Source: Larix kaempferi
Lineage: Eukaryota > Streptophyta > Pinopsida > Pinales > Pinaceae
Assembly (NCBI GenBank): GCA_027924585.1
Contig: BSBM01000307.1
Coordinates: 18,895,501-18,959,500 of the forward strand
Length of the DNA stretch: 64,000 nucleotides
Direction: 5' to 3'
Shown here: positions 1 to 8,194 of the stretch, piece after piece
Layout of the letters: every line of letters starts with the position of its first letter
Position numbering within the stretch: the stretch's first letter is position 1
Program-made: the position numbers and the translations under genes
Notes under the pieces: model-generated
Seen by the model: the letters and a program-made list of their open reading frames with translations, nothing else
Databases searched by the model: none
What the model was told of the DNA's origin: nothing

Positions 1-74
1 CACAAAAATGACTTGGAAGAAAGGCATAAATACGATTTATGGAGGGACAAAAAAGAGTGGGAAGACATCTTACC
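1..74 (+). other. Possible coding segment interrupted by the Tat insertion
   Basis: Frame 1 is open from the window edge through position 74 and reads as a strongly charged, Trp-containing peptide (HKNDLEERHKYDLWRDKKEW and on). If the retrotransposon and one TSD copy are removed, the frame continues for a few codons into 15383 and ends at a TAA near 15390. The open stretch is only about 25 codons, so this may be chance; the composition (many K, E, D, W) is more protein-like than the AT-rich spacers nearby. The upstream part would lie outside the window. Confidence 0.25.
70..74. repeat. Target site duplication (TTACC), left copy
   Basis: TTACC directly precedes the left LTR and the same five bases directly follow the right LTR at 15378-15382. 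A 5-bp duplication is the usual length for Ty3/gypsy integrase. Confidence 0.93.
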
Positions 75-801
75 TGTTGGCCCGGTTTTGCAACCAGGCT
101 TAGTGCTATGGGCACCTGCTAACTAGTAGCAGCAGTTTCAATAGAAATAAAAACAATAAACTAAATAAACAAGATTATTCATGGATCTAAGCAAAGATAT
201 TAAGCAAATAATGTGAACATTTAAAAATCAAGAACAAGAAACATAAGAAATAATTTTTTGTATTGAAAAATGGGGGGCAAGCAAGTGCTTGCGATATTAC
301 CTTCAATGGTGAAGGTTGATGTTGAGCAACTCCCAAGATGAGTAGCTCCAAACTCCAAGAGGTCTCCTTCTCCAAGGTTGCTTCAATGGCTAAAAATGCT
401 CAGGGGAGATTTCAGCAGCATAAGGATGAGATAATGGATGGATGTGAAATGAGGAGCCCCTACCACCTTTTTATAGGTTTTGGTGGTGGGAAATACCATT
501 TGTGGTTTTGTGGAAACCAAATGGTATTGACCAACATGGTTTAGGTACTTTTCCCTCCTTTTTCCTTTTTTGAATAAAAATAATATTTTAATTCCCTTTT
601 TAATATTTTTGGGAATTTGGACCCTTTTTGAGGGTTTTTTATGATTTTCTTGGAAAAATAATCTTTTTTAATGGAAAAAGGGGTGTACTAAGGTCTTTTG
701 GTGACCTTTTGTTGGTTTCAGAGGCTCAGATGGTGGAAAAGTGGACAAATGGGTCATGTGAGTAAGGGAATGAGCTAGTGAGCACTTTTTAGGTGTTAAC
801 A
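75..801 (-). repeat. 3' LTR of the Tat element
   Basis: 727 bp, TG...CA ends, no difference seen from the copy at 14651-15377. In element sense it begins at 801 (TGTTAACACC) and ends at 75. A TATAAAAAGG motif on the minus strand lies at 466-475. The small ORFs in the LTR (187-375 minus and 338-544 plus) recur in both LTR copies only because the LTRs are duplicates, and have no recognisable product. Confidence 0.95.
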
Positions 802-816
802 GATTGCCCCCTGATG
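802..816 (-). other. Polypurine tract (PPT) of the Tat element
   Basis: On the minus strand, CATCAGGGGGCAATC sits immediately upstream of the 3' LTR start. A G/A-rich run directly abutting the LTR is the expected primer site for plus-strand DNA synthesis. Confidence 0.75.
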
Positions 817-1143
817 TGTGAGGGCAGGAGCTCATCGTATGGCCGATAGACATCATAGTTCTTTTGTCCTTTTTTCTAGGGTTTAGGGGAGAGAAGAGAC
901 CGGTTGGAGACTGGGGCCACGGCCCTTGGCATCTGCAAAAACAAAAAATATTACATGGTCTCAATATGAATGAGGTATAATCTCTAATAAAGGACGAGGC
1001 GGGCATTCCCATGCTCGTATCAAGACATATACAAAACAATTAGTCCCAAGAAGGGGGATCTAATACATGAAGAAATATACTGGTACATCATAATGGTCCA
1101 GAGGGGACATTATTGTGGGATATACTCATGATCATGGCTGATC

Positions 1144-2067
1144 TCAATAACTGATACACTGGAATAACTGTTGAACTGCTGAAACTGAAGGTGTCCCACA
1201 TCTGTATGGACTCAATGACTGTGAGCCATCTTTGGGAAGTATTTGTATCTGAATACTGTCGCCATATGCAACCCGGATATCTAGAGAAAAAATGTAACTT
1301 GTTGTATACATAGTTTGACTCTCAAATGTGGAGGAGTCAGGTGGTATCCGGGGTCTTCGACTAATAACTGAACGGACCAATACCCTGTGCGAGTCTCCAC
1401 GATGCGATCAAGGTGTTGGAGTCGAGTATGTGAGAAACAAGCATTCGGAGAGGCACTGAGGATTCCTCTCGAAATGATTCGTAGGCACTCATCATAAATG
1501 GTAATGAGTCCAAGACACAGGGACCTCTAGGGCTATCCTCTGGAATCAATGTGGTTGTCGTCGACAGAGGGAGACCAGCAACTAACAAGGCAATGATGTT
1601 TCCTTGATAGGAGCACGAGGTGTAGAACTCAAGTGATGTAGTACTGCTGGTAGGACTGACATACTTGTGGGGATGGGAAATAACTGGGTAAAAAAATGGG
1701 TAGACTCAAACTTCCTGTTCAGAGCATGATGACATGGTTGACCTGGCAGCGTAGGGAATTGACTGTAGGTGTGGGGATCATTGCTTTGACTGAATGGTAT
1801 ATATTGACTCTGGGGGGGAGGACAAGCTGATAGGTGTCGTCGAGGAATTATCAAGGTGACATACTGCAGAATACTCTGAACAAAGGCGACCAAAATGGGG
1901 AAGCTGCCTAATGAGTAGATGTGATCTGTCGTGGCGCCAAGAGGCACCATTGATTCCTTCTTCGTAGTTTTAATGAGCTCCAAGAAGGGATTAAAGTGTG
2001 CTCTGAAATGGTACGGTCCTATGGATTTTGCGAGCCCAGGACGGCTCATGCTCATGGTTTCTTTCAT
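1144..2067 (-). other. Chain of three overlapping minus-strand ORFs of unknown function in the Tat 3' region
   Basis: Three ORFs tile this stretch on the element's sense strand: 2067-1582 (161 codons), 1588-1361 (75) and 1380-1144 (78), with overlaps of only 7 and 20 bp, as if one reading frame had been broken by two indels. The first starts with an ATG in a motif (CTCTCTAAACATGAAA) that is also kept in the diverged relic near 55.0 kb, although the reading frame is not obviously kept there. The peptide is rich in P, S, T and H, with no domain I recognise. It may be a remnant of an extra Tat ORF or simply stop-poor 3' non-coding DNA. Positions 817-1143 hold nothing I can identify. Confidence 0.3.
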
Positions 2068-2433
2068 GTTTAGAGAGTCTAAAAGCGGTAAGTGGACTCT
2101 ATTGGTGTTTCTTTTTCGTAAGTTTAGTCTCCAAGGCTCGAAAAAACATAAAATGATGCGGATGGAGAACTCTTCTAGCCGATGTGACTAGAGTATAACT
2201 TTTTCGTAATTAGTCTACGAGGTCCGGAAAAGGGGTAAACTTATACCAGGTAGACGCCCTTTCAGATACGTTTAGTGAGCATGAAAGGAAGCAAGATTGC
2301 TTGGCGATCTTTTCATTGTTTTAGGAGTCAGAAAAGAGCTTAACAGAAACTCCCTAAGTGCCTTTTTCGTAAAAGGGGTTGCTCAGCCCGAAAAAGGGAT
2401 AAAATTATACCGAACAAAAATGGATTGACGAGG

Positions 2434-2735
2434 GCGAGAAAAGGTCTCAAGCATCGTCATCAGTGTGGAAAACTGGATCCGGTGACATAAGGATTGTCGG
2501 AAACGGAGAACGGCCGATGTGGCACGCAAACCGAGGTGATGAGAGGGCATCTTGAAAAAATGCCCGGAAAATCTAAAGGTGAGAGCGAGAAATGATCTCA
2601 GGCATCATCACGAGCGCGGAAAACTGAATCCGGCTATATAAGGCACATCTAAAACGGAGAACGGCCGATGTGGCACGCAAACCGAGGCCACGAGAGAGGC
2701 TAAAAAATGGTCAAAAAATGGACCCCATGAAAACG
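2434..2735. repeat. Two tandem ~151-bp units upstream of the antisense PMD-like gene
   Basis: Starting at 2434 and again at 2585, the order GCGAGAAAnGGTCTCA-like start, GGAAAACTGnATCCGG, then GGAGAACGGCCGATGTGGCA is repeated with about 15-20% divergence. The units lie 120-420 bp upstream of the TATA box at 2852, so they could act as promoter elements; that is inference. Confidence 0.7.
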
Positions 2736-2851
2736 GGAAACGGAAGGAACCTCTATGAAGTTCTCGCTGTGCTGATCCCAACGGTACCAAAGGTTTGAGA
2801 AATGGACTTCGTATGATACCGCAATGGTTGTTGGAAAATTGGCAGGTTTTC

Positions 2852-2859
2852 TATAAATA
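2852..2859 (+). promoter_or_regulatory. TATA box of the antisense PMD-like gene
   Basis: CTATAAATAG on the plus strand, in a locally GC-richer setting, lies 116 bp upstream of a good splice donor (GCAG|GTAACT at 2974/2975) and about 540 bp upstream of the proposed start codon. A transcription start about 30 bp downstream (near 2885) would give a ~90-nt non-coding first exon. Confidence 0.55.
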
Positions 2860-2974
2860 GGACGTGGGGCCCAAATGACTTGTCATTGTTACGTGCGAGT
2901 TTGATAGAGCTGTCAGAGCTATTTCTTGATTTCTGGGAGATTTCACCGTTGGTTTTCGATTTAGCGAGTTGCAG

Positions 2975-3393
2975 GTAACTCTATTCGCCTTAGCCTAGTC
3001 AATTATGTCTTTTTTGTTTGGCGGCGGGCCCCCGAAGGCCGTGAAACTCCACGTTGATTCTCCAACGTGGGACCGCGCGGGTTTCGGGGCTGAACCCGCG
3101 ATGAACCGCGTGGGTTTTAGGCTCACAATCGCGATGTTCATCGCGACTGTGAGGTCGGAACCCGCGATGTTCATCGCGTGTTCATGGGGGATAGTCGCGA
3201 TGTCCATCGCGACTGTCCGGCCAAAACCCGCGATGTTCATCGCGGGTTTTTTCATGGATCCCGCGATGGTCATCGCGGCTTTTTGTGGAAAAGCCGCGAT
3301 GGGCATCGCGGGTTTTTGTGTAAAAGCCGTGATGGGATTTTTTTTTTTTAAATTTTATGCTGGGGCTAAAAATTTCTTGTGTTTTCCTGGCAG
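2975..3393 (+). other. Predicted 5' leader intron of the PMD-like gene
   Basis: Donor GCAG|GTAACT at 2974/2975 and acceptor TTTTCCTGGCAG|G at 3393/3394, preceded by a T-rich stretch (3338-3350 and 3373-3387). The ATG at 3395 follows two bases after the acceptor. The intron contains the 33-bp array at 3072-3335. Alternatively translation could begin at the in-frame ATG at 3005 and read through the array, adding 130 residues. Confidence 0.5.
3072..3335 (+). repeat. 33-bp quasi-palindromic tandem array, left copy (8 units)
   Basis: Exactly 264 bp, eight units of 33 bp. Each unit is built around CGCGATG and its near complement CATCGCG separated by a variable spacer. The first two units read in one orientation (CCGCGnGGGTTT core) and the rest in the other (ATCGCGACTGT core). 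The same unit type forms the array at 14153-14447. Because 33 is divisible by three and the units lack stops, several frames stay open as 11-residue peptide repeats; this is a by-product, not evidence for coding. Confidence 0.85.
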
Positions 3394-3394
3394 G

Positions 3395-4834
3395 ATGTTG
3401 CGGAGACCTCAGTCCGTGTGGCGGGAGAGGGAGATCGATGGTGATCTCATGTTGAGGATTGAGACTGATGGAGGGGTGAGACAGACCCTGGCCATGAGCG
3501 GACTCTTGAAGTTCGCTCAGATTCCTCCGATACGTTCAGTGAGGCGAATCCTGAACAAGCTCGTGCAGTGGTGGGTGCCGGCAGAGGGTGCCTTCGTTAT
3601 TGGTGGTGAGAGGTTAGAGATCACTCTCACTGATGTATATTTTTTGACTGGGTTGCCTCGCTTGGGTGAGGTGGGTGATATCTCGCCGAGGTTGCCTCCG
3701 GGTGTAGACATGGAGGACCTCTTACATACTTTCTGTGTGGATGATGCTGTTTTGGTAAACAGCTCCATTAGTCTGAGATTCCTACGTGAGTGGGATATGC
3801 GAGCTGTAGGTGCTTGCGTTCTGAGGATATTGGGTGCTGCTGCACCACATCGTATGTCTGGGGGGCAGACGATGATGGTGGATTCCGTTCTACGGGGTAC
3901 TTATTATGCCTGGGCGCAGATGTTCCTGGCTGGTGTCCGGAGAGATCTGGACAAGGCCATTAGAGAGGGAGGCGAGTTTTGTTATGCCTCGTTTCTATGC
4001 TGTTTCTTTCTCGAGCGGGTGCCGACCTTGCGGCCACGGGTACCCATTCTTGCAGGTCTTCCGAGCGAGCCTCGTATGATGAGGTGGGGGCAGATGATGC
4101 CCCGTGCCGGCGGTGGTATCCGCGGCTACTTCACAGAGGATTTCTATCAGCAGTGGGAGCAGATGCCTCTAGTGATTGAAGACTATCCCTACGCCGGCAT
4201 GGATTACCGGGGTGACCCAGAGATGCCTCGTGCCCCAGGACAGGCCTGGAGCTTAGACGGTATGTTTTTTTTTTTTTGTTTATTTGATATTATATCATGT
4301 GTTGTTTGATTAATCATTGATGATTTCTTTGTATAGTATCTGATGGCTTACTTGCTTTGTGCAGATGTGGGTCCAGTGCCACCACCTGACTATGTGCCTC
4401 GGCAGGGGCGGGCGATGGTGGTCGCTCGTCCACCTGTACCTGTACCTCCTCCACGTGGTGGAGGATATGCAGCCCGTGGGCGAGGGGTTGGTCCTCACGA
4501 CGATGCCATAGATGGTGTCCGACGGACCTTAGCCCGGATTGTAGATGGACTTCCCGAGGATGGTTGGAGGGACCTTGATCGGGACGTTTTGCAGGGATGT
4601 CTCGGTGCGCCGCCTGAGTGGCAGTCGCTCTTGTTGAGGGCAGCTGTGTTCGTGGTGAGGCATGGGGGTGGTGGACGGGGTGCTCCGGCAGGGCCGGCTC
4701 AGGGGAGGATACGTTTGAGGGACGATCCAGCGGGGCCAGCAGAGCGGCGAGTTCGGGGTCGTCATGACCTGGCGGGGCCGGCGGAGGAGGAGCCGGAGGA
4801 GGAGCTTGAGGATCCTCAGGATCCAGATGAGTAG
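3395..4834 (+). CDS. Antisense plant mobile domain (PMD)-like protein, two coding exons
   Basis: Exons 3395-4259 and 4365-4834 joined over a 105-bp GT-AG intron (GTATGT donor at 4260; TTTGTGCAG acceptor ending 4364). The phase-1 junction completes a GAT codon and the spliced frame ends in TAG at 4832-4834, giving about 444 residues. Residues ~45-100 (FVIGGERLEITLTDVYFLTG and what follows) resemble the conserved core of the plant mobile domain family, seen in MAIN/MAIL1-type proteins and in many plant transposons. The middle is W/Y-rich and globular; the C-terminal ~150 residues are low-complexity, rich in P, G, R, then acidic. There is no stop in either exon, unlike gag/pol of the same element. 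It lies opposite to gag/pol, between the extra RNase H and the 3' LTR. Family assignment is from motif memory and should be treated as probable. Confidence 0.65.
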
Positions 4835-5018
4835 ATGATACAGTATGTGCCCCCAAATGCTGATGAGCATATGGGGAAGCATTTTTTGTATGACAGATGT
4901 ATTTTTTGTATATCGAGTGCTGAGGGCACTTATGACATGTTGACTATTTGATTTGTATATATATGTGGATATATATTTTAGATATATTGTTGTGTATGCA
5001 CATTTGTCTTTTGTATAT

Positions 5019-5216
5019 GCCCGTGGAGGCACATGTTATGCACGTGGATGCAGTGTGTTTGTTGATTTATGTATGCCCGTGGAGGCACCTGTTTTGCACA
5101 TGGATGCATTATTTGGTTTGTTTGTTTTATGCCCGTGGAGGCACATGTTATGCACGTGGATGCAATATTGGTTTTTGTACATGCCCGTGGAGGCACATGT
5201 TTTGCACATGGATGCA
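5019..5216. repeat. Four tandem 52-56-bp units between the PMD-like gene and the extra RNase H
   Basis: Units begin GCCCGTGGAGGCACATGTT at 5019, 5075, 5131 and 5183 and continue with a conserved half GCACRTGGATGCA and a variable T-rich spacer. They lie in the intergenic space between two convergent genes (PMD-like plus, RNase H minus), where they could form the 3' UTR of either. The small ORFs here on both strands follow the repeat and are not supported as genes. Confidence 0.85.
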
Positions 5217-5223
5217 TTTTTGT

Positions 5224-5661
5224 TTATGGATATGGCATGATTTGATTGGTGTGCCAGTCGAGGACACTGTTGGCCATATTGTCTGCTACACTATTGAGGT
5301 GTCTTGGGACATGTGTGAATGTAATGGATTCAAACTGTCTAACCATTTGTTTAGTGCACAGGAATTTTCTGAAAAGACAGGGATCGCGTACCTGGTAATC
5401 ATTGTTGAGCTGGGAAACTAGGAGCTGTGAGTCCAAGAAAACGTTGAGGTGACGTATGCTCATCTGGAGAGCAGCGGCCAGGAGACCGGTCACGGCATCA
5501 TATTCAGCTTGATTATTGGTGGCGGCACCTAAACATACTCCATCAATGTGAATTAACTCATGTGAAGGGGAGTATATTACCCAAGCTGCGGAAGCGAGAT
5601 TGGGAGACCAACGGCTTGCACCATCAGCGAAACCGATATGGCAGAGTGGAAGAGGCTCCAT
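5224..5661 (-). CDS. Additional (archaeal/plant-type) RNase H of the Tat element
   Basis: 145 residues matching the RVT_3-type RNase H fold. All four acidic catalytic positions can be seen: D in GFADGASR (near residue 13), E in NNQAEYDA (near 54), D in FLDSQLL (near 77), and D in NSVADNMA (near 127). Tat elements are known to have acquired such a second RNase H, while their original one decayed; that is what is seen here. Its position is downstream of integrase and in a different frame from pol. A T-rich stretch ending in CCACAG directly precedes the ATG on the minus strand, so expression by splicing onto pol mRNA is possible. No stop or frameshift is visible. Confidence 0.85.
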   Translation of the reverse strand: MEPLPLCHIGFADGASRWSPNLASAAWVIYSPSHELIHIDGVCLGAATNNQAEYDAVTGLLAAALQMSIRHLNVFLDSQLLVSQLNNDYQVRDPCLFRKFLCTKQMVRQFESITFTHVPRHLNSVADNMANSVLDWHTNQIMPYP

Positions 5662-5764
5662 CTGTGGTCATGCAGAGAAAAACAAATATTTAGGTTTTTT
5701 GAAATTTTTGTGAACAAAGAAAGTATGCCTATACTAAAATGGACGATGGTGTCCATGAGATTTT

Positions 5765-6964
5765 CTATGGGTAAAATCTTTTAAGGTACAACCCGTTGCG
5801 TGGGTTGCGCAGGGTGTTGTCTTCTGAATCGGTCAGAATGTATGCCCCCTGCCCGAGGCAGGTGTGTATGATGTAAGGGCCTTGCCACATGGACACGAAT
5901 TTTCCCTTTCCGGTTTTATCATGAGCTTGATCGTAAGCAAGGACAAGGTCTCCCTCAGAAAAGGTTCTTGGGTGGACGCGTTTGTCATAACTTAGTTTCG
6001 ATCGTTGTTTAGCTGCTTCCATGTTTTGAATGGCTGTGCACCGATCCTCATCGGCCTGCTCTAGGAGTAGTAAGCGTTGCTCGATCGGGGAAGTGTCCGG
6101 TAGGAGTTCAACGGCGATGTGTAAAGCTGGGATCTGGCACTCAATAGGGAGGACGGATTCAACACCGTGAACTAAATGAAAAGGGGTAAAACCGGTGGCG
6201 GTTTTGGTTGATGTGTGGTAGGCCCAGAGTGCCGGGAAAAGCATGTGATGCCAATTGGATTTGTGCTTGTCTACAGTGCGCTGGAGAATGGTCTTCAAAA
6301 TTTTATTGATCGCTTCGACTTGGCCGTTTCCTTGGGGATAGTAAGCGGAAGAGAAATGGTGTTCAAATTTCAACATGGTTGATAATTCCTTCCAGACGGC
6401 ATCTTCGAAGTGAGAGCCGTGGTCTGAGACTAGTTGCTTGGGCACTCCGAAACGAGTGATAACATGGTTGAAGAAAAACCGTGCGGCAGTGTCGGCTTTG
6501 AAATTGTAGGTCGGCATGGCTTCTGCCCACTTAGTGAAATAATCTACAGCCACAATGATGTGTTTGTGACCGCCGGCTGACGGGGGGTTGCAGTCGAGGA
6601 AGTCTATGGCACATTTGCAGAATGGTCCAACAGTGATGACTGGATGAAGGGGGGCAGGGGGGGTTCTTGCTTTGGGGGCAAATAGTTGGCAGTTCTGGCA
6701 ATGCTTGACTGCTGTGATGCAATCAGTAAACAATGATGGCCAAAAATAACCGGCCCGAATGATTTTCTGGGCGATGGCCATGCCGGAGAAATGGCCTCCA
6801 CAGGCACCGCTATGACAATCATTGAGGACTTGTTCTGCCTCACTATGGGATAGGCAGCGGCGTAAGATAGTATCAACGCCGCGTCGATAAAGCACATCCC
6901 CAATTAGGAGGTATCGGGGGGCGTGGTGTCGTATGCGACGGCGTCCATCACGATCAATGTGTGG
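5765..6964 (-). CDS. Ty3/gypsy integrase (C-terminal part of pol)
   Basis: In frame with the RT segment and separated from it only by the TGA at 6965-6967. It contains the N-terminal HHCC zinc-binding region (HSGACGGHFSG, then HCQNCQLF), the catalytic core with D in AIDFLD, D in VSDHGSHF and E in GNGQVEAINK, and a C-terminal SH3-like region (GPYIIHTCLGQGAYIL). It inserts the cDNA into host DNA. From the first ATG at 6895 it is 376 residues; the frame stays open upstream to the TGA. No chromodomain is seen, as expected for Tat. Confidence 0.9.
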   Translation of the reverse strand, partial: PHIDRDGRRRIRHHAPRYLLIGDVLYRRGVDTILRRCLSHSEAEQVLNDCHSGACGGHFSGMAIAQKIIRAGYFWPSLFTDCITAVKHCQNCQLFAPKARTPPAPLHPVITVGPFCKCAIDFLDCNPPSAGGHKHIIVAVDYFTKWAEAMPTYNFKADTAARFFFNHVITRFGVPKQLVSDHGSHFEDAVWKELSTMLKFEHHFSSAYYPQGNGQVEAINKILKTILQRTVDKHKSNWHHMLFPALWAYHTSTKTATGFTPFHLVHGVESVLPIECQIPALHIAVELLPDTSPIEQRLLLLEQADEDRCTAIQNMEAAKQRSKLSYDKRVHPRTFSEGDLVLAYDQAHDKTGKGKFVSMWQGPYIIHTCLGQGAYILTDSEDNTLRNPRNGLYLKRFYP

Positions 6965-8194
6965 TCAGAATTTTTGCGTACGAAGGTAAGTCAAAATGTC
7001 TCCGTACCAAGGGTCATCAGACGAAATGATGAAGATCTGCTCGTCAATCAGGTCCGTTTGGATCACGGGTGATGTTGAAGAGGATGGGAGGTCCGTGATG
7101 AGGTGAGCAAGCGCAAGGGCTTTAGTGCTTTTGGGAGTTTTGAAAGTGAGGTCATACTCCTGGAGGATAATGACCCATTTAGCAACACGACCTTGTAGGA
7201 GCCGCCGGGTGAGGAGATAAACCATGGGGTTGGAGTCGGCCACGACCGTGGTATGACTGAGTAGGATGTAGTGTCGCAAGTTTTGTACGTAAAAGACTAT
7301 AGCTAGGGCTAATCTTTCCTCGTATGAGTAACGTAGAGGTGGGCCAGACAAGGTCTGACTGACGTAATAGATCACATGCTCCTGGTGGGAGGCATCTTCT
7401 TGGACCAAAACTCCGGACACAGAATATTCAGATGCCGAGACATACAGAGTGAAGTCTTTAGAGAAATCCGGTGGGGATATCAAGGGGGCTTGTGTGAGAG
7501 CTTTCTTGAGGGCGTCGAATGCCGTGTCTGCTTGCTCATCCCAAACAAAGGGTATGTGGGTACGAAGTAAGCGTAAAAATCCATGGACTTTGGTGGCGTA
7601 ATCAGGAACAAAGCGCCTAAGAAAATTGGACCGCCCTTGCAAGCTCTGAAGCTGCCGAAGCGTGCGAGGAGGGGGAAGTTCTAAGATAGCTTTGACTTTC
7701 AGGGGATCGACAGTGATTCCGTCTTGGGAAACAATGAAACCCAACAACCGGCCTGCCGGGACGCAAAAGACACACTTGTGTGGGTTCAAGCGGATTTTAT
7801 ATTTGCGACAACGCAGGAAAACTTGCCGGAGGTCGTTAAGGTGGTCTGATCGTTTTCGGGAACGAGCTGTGAGGTCGTCAAGATAGACTCGCAGGATATG
7901 GACCAAGTCGTGAAAGCAATAGGTCATGGCTCGTTGAAAGGTGGCACTAGCATTTTTAAGGCCAAATGGCATGACGCGATAGGCAAAGGTGCCCCATGGG
8001 GTGGTAAAGGCAGTCTTGTACTGATCCTCCTTGCGGATGTGAATCTGGTTATATCCGGAAAACCCGTCCATGAAGGATAGGACTTCATGGCCCGCACACT
8101 CATCAATGAGTTGGTCAATGAATGGCGTGGGGAAATTGTATTTTGGACAAGCGTGGTTTAAATCACGGAAGTCAGTGCATACTCTAAGGGTGCC
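6965..8194 (-). CDS. Reverse transcriptase core and degenerate RNase H (middle of pol)
   Basis: Continues the pol frame after the TAG at 8195-8197. RT motifs are clear: FMDGFSGYNQI, TPWGTFAYRVMPFGL, the catalytic VYLDDL, then GFIVSQDGI. The following gypsy RNase H starts FTLYVSASEYSVSGVL, where the first catalytic Asp of the usual (T)DASD motif is replaced by Ser; the end reads LALAHLITDLP in place of the expected ADALS-type motif. So this RNase H is probably inactive and the extra RNase H at 5224-5661 would do the work. The segment ends at a TGA (6965-6967) in a place where the protein should run on into integrase. Confidence 0.88.
   Translation of the reverse strand, partial: GTLRVCTDFRDLNHACPKYNFPTPFIDQLIDECAGHEVLSFMDGFSGYNQIHIRKEDQYKTAFTTPWGTFAYRVMPFGLKNASATFQRAMTYCFHDLVHILRVYLDDLTARSRKRSDHLNDLRQVFLRCRKYKIRLNPHKCVFCVPAGRLLGFIVSQDGITVDPLKVKAILELPPPRTLRQLQSLQGRSNFLRRFVPDYATKVHGFLRLLRTHIPFVWDEQADTAFDALKKALTQAPLISPPDFSKDFTLYVSASEYSVSGVLVQEDASHQEHVIYYVSQTLSGPPLRYSYEERLALAIVFYVQNLRHYILLSHTTVVADSNPMVYLLTRRLLQGRVAKWVIILQEYDLTFKTPKSTKALALAHLITDLPSSSTSPVIQTDLIDEQIFIISSDDPWYGDILTYLRTQKF

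Noticed and set aside
338-544. 68-codon ORF in the LTR, repeated at 14914-15120
   Set aside because: Duplicated only because LTRs are duplicates; no known domain.
3072-3335. CRISPR array
   Set aside because: The repeats have no unique spacers of even length, and the context is a plant retrotransposon.
5224-5661. Plus-strand ORFs overlapping the extra RNase H (end of the ORF starting at 4948)
   Set aside because: Shadow of the minus-strand RNase H and the 52-56-bp repeat.
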